The notes beneath the pieces are model-generated. The model was not told the DNA's origin, did not search any database, and saw only the letters and a list, made by a program, of their open reading frames with translations. The position numbers and the translations under genes were made by a program. 7,038 nt of DNA from Ruminiclostridium sp. GTDB taxonomy: Bacteria; Bacillota_A; Clostridia; Oscillospirales; Ruminococcaceae. Shown here piece after piece: positions 1 through 5,404 of this stretch. Numbering within the stretch: position 1 is the first letter of the stretch; every line of letters starts with the position of its first letter. The stretch is taken from contig JAFZOA010000521.1 of the NCBI GenBank assembly GCA_017550775.1, positions 1-7,038 of the forward strand. The letters are read 5' to 3'.

Positions 1-46
1 CGCCGCCCCGGACCCCGCGCCAGCGTGACGCTGGACCCATTCCGTA
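1..46. repeat. Degenerate intergenic repeat, left copy (may continue off the window)
   Basis: This GC-rich segment contains a perfect odd-centred palindrome, CCAGCGTGACGCTGG (20-34), followed by TGGACCCATTCCGTA (32-46). It is related to the segment at 3189-3264: GACCCCG followed by GCC and GCG (11-25 against 3208-3222, 13 of 15 identical), then GACGC, one inserted base, TGGACCCAT, one mismatch, CCGTA (27-46 against 3244-3264). Both copies have the same orientation. It resembles the short GC-rich intergenic repeats that are dispersed in many Clostridia, but copy number cannot be judged from this window. Confidence 0.55.
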
Positions 47-166
47 TGTTACTTTTCCGAAAAGGACGGGCTATCTGCCTCGAAGTTCGGAGTTCTCCGT
101 AAATTCAGATGCATGACCTATCGGAACTTCTGCATGATGTGCTGCTTCCGTGCCGCAATCCGAAAA

Positions 167-193
167 AATGTCCCGGAATGTCCTTGAATGTCC
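167..193 (+). repeat. Three AATGTCC iterons with exact 10-bp period
   Basis: AATGTCC occurs at 167-173, 177-183 and 187-193, so the repeat starts are exactly 10 bp apart, close to one DNA helical turn. The three-base spacers are CGG, TTG and, after the last copy, CGA. The array covers roughly -52 to -26 relative to the start site predicted for the promoter at 184-212 and overlaps its -35 box. The layout fits an array bound by a phage-encoded regulator (activator or repressor). No candidate regulator gene is present in the window, so the binding partner is unknown. Confidence 0.6.
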
Positions 194-212
194 CGATAAG
201 ACATGCTATACT
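184..212 (+). promoter_or_regulatory. Predicted promoter for the packaging genes
   Basis: The -35 candidate is TTGAAT (184-189) and the -10 is TATACT (207-212), separated by 17 bp. A TG one base before the -10 (204-205) makes it an extended -10. The start site would be near 219. The -35 lies inside the iteron array, so a protein bound there should directly affect polymerase. It points toward the terminase genes, so a late phage promoter is the simplest reading. A second, weaker TGC-TAACAT box sits just downstream (212-220). Confidence 0.5.
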
Positions 213-220
213 GCTAACAT

Positions 221-250
221 AGACTTGTGCGAAAGTACAGGTCTGTTTTT
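221..250 (+). terminator. Hairpin plus T-run immediately after the promoter (possible attenuator)
   Basis: The arms AGACTTGTGC (221-230) and GTACAGGTCT (235-244) form a 10-bp stem with two G-U pairs and a GAAA (GNRA-type) tetraloop at 231-234. One base later there is a run of five T (246-250). This has the form of an intrinsic terminator. Because it starts about two bases after the predicted start site at 219, it would stop transcription at once unless antitermination occurs. It might instead end a transcript entering from the left, or protect the 5' end of the packaging mRNA. Confidence 0.55.
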
Positions 251-291
251 ATTCATGGCGTTGTCATATTGTGCGGTCGTGCCCGGTGCTC

Positions 292-324
292 GTTTTCTCC
301 CCCCACCGACGGTGGGGAGAAAAC
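292..324. repeat. Long hairpin-forming inverted repeat
   Basis: CCCCACCG (301-308) pairs with CGGTGGGG (310-317) around one base; after a two-base bulge, GTTTTCT (292-298) pairs with AGAAAAC (318-324). About 15 bp of stem are possible. T-rich sequence is on the left arm and A-rich on the right arm, on either strand, which is the opposite of an intrinsic terminator. A structured leader element, protein-binding palindrome or DNA-level cruciform is therefore more likely. It lies 63 bp before the first phage gene. Confidence 0.5.
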
Positions 325-386
325 ATGACAGCAGGTGCGGTGCATAGCTTTTCAGCGCCTTGTCATTAAGATGAAGGGAGCAGTAT

Positions 387-596
387 ATGCCAAATGCAAA
401 ACAGAAAAAGGTCGCCGACAAAGACGAGATCATGCAGTTTCTCACCGCCGTCATGCGGGATACGGAGCTCGGCGAGAAAGACCGCCTTGGGGCGGCATTC
501 AAACTCGGGCGGTACCTCGGACTCGAAGGAAAGGACTGTGACGAGCTTCCGCGCGTGGTGATCTATGACGGAAACGACAAAGATAAACTTTCCTGA
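387..596 (+). CDS. Short terminase small-subunit-like protein
   Basis: This 69-residue protein resembles the C-terminal part of phage terminase small subunits. Residues 16-45 carry the family pattern 'ltavMRd ... DRLgAAfkLGrYLGL', and the tail has the typical 'PrVVIYDgn' ending. Small subunits recognise the packaging site and load the large subunit onto viral DNA. The usual N-terminal helix-turn-helix is absent: full-length members are generally about twice this length. The start is well supported by AAGGGAG (374-380) six bases before the ATG, and an in-frame stop lies at 372-374, so the short form is a real open frame and not a mis-called start. Its 3' end overlaps the large terminase gene by 32 bases, which supports the assignment. 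It may be a naturally short variant or the product of an internal deletion. Confidence 0.6.
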   Translation: MPNAKQKKVADKDEIMQFLTAVMRDTELGEKDRLGAAFKLGRYLGLEGKDCDELPRVVIYDGNDKDKLS

Positions 597-1833
597 CCTC
601 ATTCCAAAGTCCTTCTACCCCGTCCACCGCGATATCGGGGAATGCGCGCATACTCACTACGCGCTCTGCGGCGGACGGGGAAGCTGTAAATCCTCATTCG
701 TGAGCCTTGAGATCGTACTCGGCATAATGGCGGACGAGACCGCCAACGCAGCCGCAATACGCAAGATCGGGAAAAATCTCAGGGAGAGCGTTTATGAGCA
801 GCTTCTGTGGGCAATAGATATGCTCGGCGCCGGCGACCTCTGGGACAGTCGCGTGAGCATTCCCGAGCTTGTCTACAAGCCCACGGGACAGAAGATCATG
901 TTCAGGGGAGCCGATGACCCGCGCAAGTTCAAGTCCGTAAAATGCGCCTCCGGAAGGATAAAGTACATCTGGTACGAGGAGGCGGACGAGTTCTCCGGCA
1001 TCGAAGAGCTCGACATGATAAACCAGTCTCTGATGCGCGGAAACGGGCATTTTTTTGTTTTCCTGACCTACAATCCCCCGCGCTCCGGCGCACACTGGAT
1101 AAACACCGCGTTCGCCTGTCCCCGCCCGGACAGACTGTTCCATAAGAGCGATTACCGGGACGTGCCGAAAGACTGGCTCGGAGAAGCTTTCCTCGCCGAA
1201 GCGGAATATCTCCGCATGACCGACGAGCGCCGGTACGCGAACGAGTACCTCGGCGAGATAACCGGTACCGGTGCGGAGGTGTTCGGCAATGTGACTCTCA
1301 TGACTCTCGACGACGGGACGGTGAGCGGCTTCGACCGCGTTTACCGGGGGATAGACTGGGGCTACGGTGCGGACCCCTTCGTGTACATAGCGGCGGCGAC
1401 CGAGGGGAGAAAGCTGTACATCTTCGAGGAGTTTTACAGGTGCGGGGCGCGCTACGACGAGATAGCCGCCGCGATAGAACGCTTTGCACCCGGGCGCGCG
1501 GTCATCACCGCGGACAGTGCCGAGCCGCGCTCAAACGACGAGCTCAGAAGCCGCGGGTTCAATATCCGCGGGGCAAAGAAGGGTCAGGGCTCCGTAGAAT
1601 ACGGCATACGCAGGCTCTGCGACCTTGACCGCATCGTGATAGACCCGGTACGCTGTCCGAACGCGGCGCGGGAATTCACCGGCTACAAGCTCGTGAGCGA
1701 CGGGAACGGCGGCTATCGCAGCGGATATCCCGACCGCGACAACCACACGATAGATGCGGTGCGATACGCGCTTGAAGAACGGTTCTCGCGCCGTCAGATA
1801 GGGGTCATCGACCGAAAAAAGCTCGGGATATGA
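565..1833 (+). CDS. Phage terminase large subunit (PBSX/Terminase_3 type)
   Basis: This is the packaging motor of a tailed phage: an ATPase that drives DNA into the prohead and a nuclease that cuts the concatemer. All expected motifs are visible in 422 residues, a normal family length. The ATPase part has Walker A GGRGSCKSS (36-44), Walker B with the acidic pair in IWYEEADEF (135-143) and the coupling motif TYNPP (168-172). The RNase H-like nuclease part has acidic residues at D264 (RGIDWGYG), D317 (ITADSAEP) and D397 (DNHTIDAVRYAL). The start at 565 preserves the conserved N-terminal segment before Walker A; its ribosome binding site is weak, and the 32-base overlap with the preceding gene suggests translational coupling. 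No frameshift or lost catalytic residue is seen, although the surrounding module appears decayed. Confidence 0.95.
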   Translation: MTETTKINFPDLIPKSFYPVHRDIGECAHTHYALCGGRGSCKSSFVSLEIVLGIMADETANAAAIRKIGKNLRESVYEQLLWAIDMLGAGDLWDSRVSIPELVYKPTGQKIMFRGADDPRKFKSVKCASGRIKYIWYEEADEFSGIEELDMINQSLMRGNGHFFVFLTYNPPRSGAHWINTAFACPRPDRLFHKSDYRDVPKDWLGEAFLAEAEYLRMTDERRYANEYLGEITGTGAEVFGNVTLMTLDDGTVSGFDRVYRGIDWGYGADPFVYIAAATEGRKLYIFEEFYRCGARYDEIAAAIERFAPGRAVITADSAEPRSNDELRSRGFNIRGAKKGQGSVEYGIRRLCDLDRIVIDPVRCPNAAREFTGYKLVSDGNGGYRSGYPDRDNHTIDAVRYALEERFSRRQIGVIDRKKLGI

Positions 1834-1846
1834 GAACAAATATCAG

Positions 1847-1886
1847 AACAAGGACAGCCTTGCCGACCGGCGGGGCTGTCCTTGTT
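1847..1886. repeat. 13-bp perfect inverted repeat in the terminase-portal gap
   Basis: AACAAGGACAGCC (1847-1859) is the exact reverse complement of GGCTGTCCTTGTT (1874-1886), with a 14-base GC-rich loop. A further 6-bp stem, CTCCGC/GCGGAG (1897-1902 and 1909-1914), follows just before the portal ribosome binding site. There is no T-run after the main stem, so it is not a canonical terminator, but it could still tune portal expression or mRNA stability. Confidence 0.55.
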
Positions 1887-1920
1887 GCACGATCTGCTCC
1901 GCCTGTGCGCGGAGTACAAA

Positions 1921-1926
1921 AGGAGG
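1921..1926 (+). promoter_or_regulatory. Ribosome binding site that sets the portal start
   Basis: AGGAGG lies six bases before the ATG at 1933. The open frame extends upstream to an ATG at 1882, but those 17 extra codons run through the hairpin region and this Shine-Dalgarno itself, and that ATG has no good site of its own. The start at 1933 is therefore preferred. Confidence 0.85.
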
Positions 1927-1932
1927 AAAAAT

Positions 1933-3180
1933 ATGTTTACAATACCGGAAAACACAAAGATAACACCTGCTCTCGCGGTGAAGTTCATTCTGCGGCATGA
2001 GGCAGACAACGACCGGCTCGACCGCCTGTACAGCTACTACATCGGCGAGCACGACATTCTTTCCCGCTCCAAGGGCGACGGTGCTTCCAACAACCGGCTC
2101 GTCTGCAACCACGCAAAGTACATCACCGACTGCACCACCGGGTATTTCCTCGGCTCGCCGGTACGCTATGTCAGCAGGAGCGGCAAGGACATATCCGCCG
2201 TCAGGGACGTTCTCAAACGCGCCGACAGCGATACCGAGGACATAGACCTTGCGCGCTTCGGCTCGATCTACGGCGTGTCTTACGAGATGCTTTATCTCAC
2301 CGAGAACGGGGAGATACGGCTTGCGAGCCTTGACCCGCGCAGCTCGTTCGTGGTTTACGACGACACCGTGGAGCAGAAACCGCTTTTCGGAGTGTACTAC
2401 ATGACAGTAAACAACGAGAACGGCTGCAAAAAGGGTTACAGAGTTTATCTCTGCGACAGGGAGAACGTTACCGAGTTCTTCACTACCATGTCGTTCAATA
2501 TCTTCAGCGTCGGAACGCCGTATGAGCATTTCTTCGGCGACGTACCGATCATCGAGTTCTACAACAACTGGGACAAACAGGGGGATTACGAGCAGGTAAC
2601 TACGCTCATCGACGCGTACAATACTCTCCAGTCCGACCGCGTGAATGACAAGGAGCAGTTCGTTGACTCTCTTCTCGTCATCAAGGGTCAGATACTCGGT
2701 GATACGGCGGAGGAGGAAAACAGCACCTTCAACGCGATCAAGAAGTACGGGGTCATGACTATCGACGACACCGGCGACGCTAAGTGGCTCACGCGTCAGT
2801 TCGACGAGAGCTCGGTGGATATCCTCCGCCGCTCGCTCGAAAGCGATATCCACAAGTTCAGCGGCGTTCCGTGCCTCTCGGACGACAACTTTTCCGGCAA
2901 CAGCTCCGGCGTGGCGATGAAGTATAAACTGCTCGCGTTCGAGCAGATGACGAAGATCAAGGAAAGGTACTTCACGGAGGGACTGAAAATAAGGCTGAAC
3001 CTCATCGCGAACGCGCTTTCCGTCCTCGGATATTCCAGACCCGACGTCGGGGACATCCAGATCGTGTTCACACATGATCTCCCGGAGAACGAGGCGGAGA
3101 TAGCTCAGACGGTGAACCTGCTTAAGGATATCGTACCTACGGAACAACTCATAAAGCTCCTTCCTTACGACATGGAGTGA
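1933..3180 (+). CDS. Phage portal protein, SPP1 gp6-like, probably C-terminally short
   Basis: Portal proteins form the ring at one prohead vertex through which terminase pumps DNA and to which the tail connects. The 415-residue product shows the SPP1 gp6-like pattern: YYIGEHDI (35-42); the segment starting NNRLVCNHAKY and ending YFLGSPVRY (53-79); LQSDRVND (232-239); and the conserved helix region SGVAMKYKLLAFEQM (325-339), continuing to ERYF (347). The THDLPENEAE motif (380-389) is followed by the usual hydrophobic stretch, then the protein stops at LLPYDME. Family members normally continue with several dozen charged residues, so the tail is probably missing; this is judged from family knowledge, not an alignment. 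No prohead protease, capsid or head-morphogenesis gene follows, so this looks like the right-hand end of a prophage fragment. Confidence 0.9.
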   Translation: MFTIPENTKITPALAVKFILRHEADNDRLDRLYSYYIGEHDILSRSKGDGASNNRLVCNHAKYITDCTTGYFLGSPVRYVSRSGKDISAVRDVLKRADSDTEDIDLARFGSIYGVSYEMLYLTENGEIRLASLDPRSSFVVYDDTVEQKPLFGVYYMTVNNENGCKKGYRVYLCDRENVTEFFTTMSFNIFSVGTPYEHFFGDVPIIEFYNNWDKQGDYEQVTTLIDAYNTLQSDRVNDKEQFVDSLLVIKGQILGDTAEEENSTFNAIKKYGVMTIDDTGDAKWLTRQFDESSVDILRRSLESDIHKFSGVPCLSDDNFSGNSSGVAMKYKLLAFEQMTKIKERYFTEGLKIRLNLIANALSVLGYSRPDVGDIQIVFTHDLPENEAEIAQTVNLLKDIVPTEQLIKLLPYDME

Positions 3181-3188
3181 CCGCCGCC

Positions 3189-3264
3189 GGGGGCACCTCG
3201 CCCCCTTGACCCCGAGCCGGCGGATCTGCGCATCAATATCATAGACGCATGGACCCATACCGTA
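3189..3264. repeat. Degenerate intergenic repeat, right copy
   Basis: GGGGGC (3189-3194) and GCCCCC (3200-3205) form a compact hairpin, and CCGCCGG (3184-3190) can alternatively pair with CCGGCGG (3217-3223). GACCCCGAGCCGGCG (3208-3222) and GACGCATGGACCCATACCGTA without its indel (3244-3264) match the left copy at 11-46. Relative to that copy, about 20 bases are inserted between the two conserved blocks. It begins within ten bases of the portal stop codon, so it sits at the right edge of the phage-like DNA. Confidence 0.55.
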
Positions 3265-3273
3265 ACACGGAAC

Positions 3274-3300
3274 CTGAATAGTCTTGCTACAGACTGAATA
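3274..3300. repeat. CTGAATA direct repeats flanking a small inverted repeat
   Basis: CTGAATA occurs at 3274-3280 and 3294-3300, 20 bp apart. Between and overlapping them, AGTCT (3280-3284) and AGACT (3291-3295) form a 5-bp stem with a six-base loop. This could be a protein-binding site or chance; no function is assigned. Confidence 0.3.
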
Positions 3301-3319
3301 TACTTCTTCGACAAGCAGA

Positions 3320-3346
3320 GACCGGGTATCGTACCCGGTCTTTTTT
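3320..3346 (+). terminator. Strong intrinsic terminator between phage remnant and FRG operon
   Basis: GACCGGGTA (3320-3328) pairs perfectly with TACCCGGTC (3332-3340) around a TCG loop, extendable by one A-T pair, and is followed by six T (3341-3346). It should stop transcription from the packaging genes about 140 bp after the portal stop and insulate the promoter at 3405 from read-through. Confidence 0.9.
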
Positions 3347-3404
3347 CGTTTACTCCGTTAACTGCACTTGCAGATCACCGCCTCGCTTTTGTACTTTCGC
3401 AATA

Positions 3405-3432
3405 TTGACAAATCCGCGAAAAGTGATATAAT
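3405..3432 (+). promoter_or_regulatory. Consensus sigma-70-type promoter of the FRG-transporter operon
   Basis: The -35 is a perfect TTGACA (3405-3410) and the -10 a perfect TATAAT (3427-3432), with a 16-bp spacer. TG at 3424-3425 adds an extended -10. The start site is expected near 3439, giving a leader of about 29 bases that includes GGAG (3455-3458), nine bases before the FRG start codon. No cre-like or clear operator palindrome is evident around it, so expression may be constitutive or controlled by a regulator with a site I cannot recognise. Confidence 0.85.
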
Positions 3433-3467
3433 ATTAGGTGGTTTATTATTAAACGGAGTGACAATGT

Positions 3468-4298
3468 ATGATAGAAACTGTTTATATCGACAGCATCGAC
3501 GGCATCATGAAGCTCATATCCGAGCAGAAATACAATGCCGAGATACGACGCGTCCGCAGCCCCTACTTCTACCGGGGTATGCCAGACGCAAACTATAAGC
3601 TTACCACAAGTCTGCGACTCAACTGCAAGCACCTGCACAAGGAGCTTGAAAGCGCTGTGCTCCGCAACTTCAACAAGTACGCCTGCATCGGGGATCCCTC
3701 GCTCAGCAACTCGATCTGGAAGCAGATGATGATAGGTCAGCACCACGGTCTTCCGACGCGGCTCATGGACTGGACATACTCCCCGCTTATAGCCCTGCAT
3801 TTCGCACATACCGAGAATAACTTCAACAAGCTCGAAAAGCGCGACTGCGTCGTATGGAGACTTGATATGCAGGCGGCGAACAAGAACCTCCCCCGGCGTT
3901 ACCGCGACGCGCTGAAAAAACAGGGTTCCTTCGTATTCTCGGTGGATACGCTCACCCAGATAGTTGACAGCATCGAGCAGTACGACATAGATATGGGAGC
4001 GGAGGCGTTCGTGAATATCGAGCCGCCCTCCGTCGATCAGCGTATCATCAACCAGTATTCCTTCTTCTCGATCATTCCCGCCGGTATCGAGGATATCGAA
4101 GACTTCCTCGATAAGCACACCGATAACACCGTAAAATACATAATTGACCGGAAAATACGCTGGCAGGTTCGTGATATGCTCGACCAGTTCAACATCAGCG
4201 AGCGTATTCTCTACCCCGGACTTGACGGGCTCTCACGCTCGCTCGCAAGACACTATTTCGTCAGGAACGACAACGATATAACGGAGAACACACAATGA
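3468..4298 (+). CDS. FRG-domain protein
   Basis: This 276-residue protein carries a complete-looking FRG domain, a family named for a Phe-Arg-Gly motif near its N-terminus and of unestablished biochemical role. Visible hallmarks are YFYRG (33-37, Tyr replacing Phe before Arg-Gly), followed by a Leu/Arg-rich TTSLRL; the highly conserved block starting GQHHGLPTRLMDW and ending ALHFA (90-113); the Q-rich QRIINQYSFFSI (191-202); and the C-terminal ISERILYPGLDGLSRSLARHY (243-263). There is no signal peptide or membrane segment, so it is probably cytosolic. The start at 3468 follows GGAG by nine bases. FRG proteins often occur singly in variable or phage-linked regions; here the gene leads an operon, its stop overlapping the start of an ABC ATPase gene. 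It could be phage-derived cargo that became fused to the transporter operon, or a genuine partner of it. Confidence 0.88.
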   Translation: MIETVYIDSIDGIMKLISEQKYNAEIRRVRSPYFYRGMPDANYKLTTSLRLNCKHLHKELESAVLRNFNKYACIGDPSLSNSIWKQMMIGQHHGLPTRLMDWTYSPLIALHFAHTENNFNKLEKRDCVVWRLDMQAANKNLPRRYRDALKKQGSFVFSVDTLTQIVDSIEQYDIDMGAEAFVNIEPPSVDQRIINQYSFFSIIPAGIEDIEDFLDKHTDNTVKYIIDRKIRWQVRDMLDQFNISERILYPGLDGLSRSLARHYFVRNDNDITENTQ

Positions 4299-5395
4299 AG
4301 ATCAGACTCGAACACTTAACAAAACGCTTCCCGAACCGCACAAAGAACAAGCCCGATGTCATAGCGGTCAACGACTTCAACTTTGAGATACCCGACGGTA
4401 AGCTCATAGGTCTGCTCGGACCGTCCGGCTGCGGCAAGAGCACCGCGCTCAACCTCATATCCGGGCTTGAAACTCCCACCGAGGGGAAGATTTTCTTCGA
4501 CAGCGACGACGTAACCGATATCCCCCCCGAACACCGCGGAGTCGGGCTCGTGTTCCAGAGCTATGCGCTCTACCCGCACCTCAACGTCATGCAGAACATT
4601 ACCTTCCCGCTCGAAAACCTGAAGGGCGACAAGAAGATGACCCGCGAGAAAATGAGGGCAAAGGCGCGTGAAGCGGCGGAGCTCGTCCAGATAGAAAGCC
4701 TTCTCGAACGCAAGCCGAGCGAGCTCTCAGGCGGTCAGCAGCAGCGTGTCGCTATCGCGCGGGCGCTCGTGAAGGTTCCGAGAGTGCTGCTTCTCGACGA
4801 GCCGCTCTCCAACCTCGACGCGAGACTCAGACTGCACACGCGCGAGGAGATCCGCCGTATCCAGCGCGAGACCGGCATCACCACGATATTCGTGACCCAC
4901 GACCAGGAAGAGGCAATGAGCATCTCCGACATGATCGTAGTCATGAAGGACGGTGTGATCCAGCAGATAGACAAGCCGCAGAGCGTGTATGACGACCCGA
5001 AGAACCTGTTCGTGGCGAAGTTCCTCGGCACCCCGGCGATAAACGTGTTCGTGGGCTCGGTCAAGCACGGAAGAGTATTCATAGGTGACGACCCCGTAAT
5101 GATGGTGAAGAATGTCGAGAACCGCGCGGTATATGTCGGAGTAAGGCCGGAAGGGTTCATCCCCGACGAGAACGGCGGGCTGAAATGCAAGCTTCGCGGC
5201 GTAGAGGTCATGGGACGCGACACCACCATACTCTCGCACCACTACGCATTCGAGGGTGAGCTTATACGCTCGATCGTCAACTCCGAGAATGCACCGGAAG
5301 AGGACTCCGGAGACATCAGCTTCTCGGTGAAGCCCAACAAGCTGTTCCTTTTCGACCGCGAGACGGAAGAAAGAATTTACTTTGACATACCGTAA
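4295..5395 (+). CDS. ugpC: CUT1 carbohydrate ABC transporter ATPase (UgpC/MsmK/MalK type)
   Basis: This is the cytoplasmic ATP-hydrolysing subunit of a sugar-type importer, acting as a dimer beneath two permeases. All 366 residues fit the family. The nucleotide-binding domain has Walker A GPSGCGKST (42-50), Q-loop Q88 (VFQSYALYPH), signature LSGGQQQR (144-151), Walker B LLLDEP with D168/E169, D-loop SNLDA (172-176) and switch H202 (VTHDQEEA). The C-terminal OB/TOBE region carries VGVRPEGF (281-288) and VMGRDTT (305-311). An extra stretch at about residues 12-21, before the AVNDF strand, is shared with a Clostridia subgroup. The ATG overlaps the FRG stop (ATGA), with GGAG at 4283-4286. The symbol reflects family type only; the substrate is not shown to be glycerol-3-phosphate. 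Confidence 0.93.
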   Translation: MKIRLEHLTKRFPNRTKNKPDVIAVNDFNFEIPDGKLIGLLGPSGCGKSTALNLISGLETPTEGKIFFDSDDVTDIPPEHRGVGLVFQSYALYPHLNVMQNITFPLENLKGDKKMTREKMRAKAREAAELVQIESLLERKPSELSGGQQQRVAIARALVKVPRVLLLDEPLSNLDARLRLHTREEIRRIQRETGITTIFVTHDQEEAMSISDMIVVMKDGVIQQIDKPQSVYDDPKNLFVAKFLGTPAINVFVGSVKHGRVFIGDDPVMMVKNVENRAVYVGVRPEGFIPDENGGLKCKLRGVEVMGRDTTILSHHYAFEGELIRSIVNSENAPEEDSGDISFSVKPNKLFLFDRETEERIYFDIP

Positions 5396-5404
5396 GGAGA
5401 CCGC

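Larger units (their letters stand above)
1..386. other. Gene-free leader upstream of phage packaging genes
   Basis: I see no credible coding region here. The short open frames on both strands lack ribosome binding sites and recognisable protein features. The stretch instead holds, in order: a degenerate intergenic repeat (1-46); a stretch with short inverted and direct repeats (82-137); three phased AATGTCC repeats (167-193); a predicted promoter (184-212); a GNRA-looped hairpin with a T-run (221-250); and a long hairpin (292-324). The last bases before 387 carry the ribosome binding site of the next gene. The part from about 160 on is visibly more AT-rich than the coding DNA, as expected for a regulatory leader. 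Confidence 0.7.

Noticed and set aside
161..193. CRISPR array or plasmid replication origin based on the AATGTCC repeats
   Set aside because: Units of 10 bp are far too short for CRISPR, and only three copies sit on a promoter with no replication initiator gene nearby; a regulator site fits better.
150..347. Short open frames in the leader, including one starting at 150
   Set aside because: There is no ribosome binding site, the frame crosses the iterons, promoter and hairpins, and the product has no recognisable feature.
694..1143. 149-codon minus-strand open frame inside the terminase gene
   Set aside because: It is a shadow of the terminase reading frame, whose motifs are unambiguous.
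1882..1932. Upstream-extended start for the portal protein
   Set aside because: The AGGAGG at 1921-1926 correctly spaced to the ATG at 1933 defines a better start, and the extension encodes the leader hairpin.
1843..3258. 471-codon open frame on the minus strand covering the whole portal gene
   Set aside because: It lies antisense to a portal gene with clear family motifs, has no recognisable protein features, and is explained by GC-rich codon bias that removes stops from the opposite strand.
11..3264. Simple attL/attR pair for a complete prophage
   Set aside because: The two repeat copies differ by an insertion, an indel and mismatches, no integrase is present, and the segment between them holds only packaging genes.
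3375..4118. 247-codon minus-strand open frame
   Set aside because: It is antisense to the FRG gene and its promoter, with no family motifs or credible start signals.
4727..5242. Two long overlapping minus-strand open frames within the ABC ATPase gene
   Set aside because: They overlap each other and the conserved ATPase; both are shadows.
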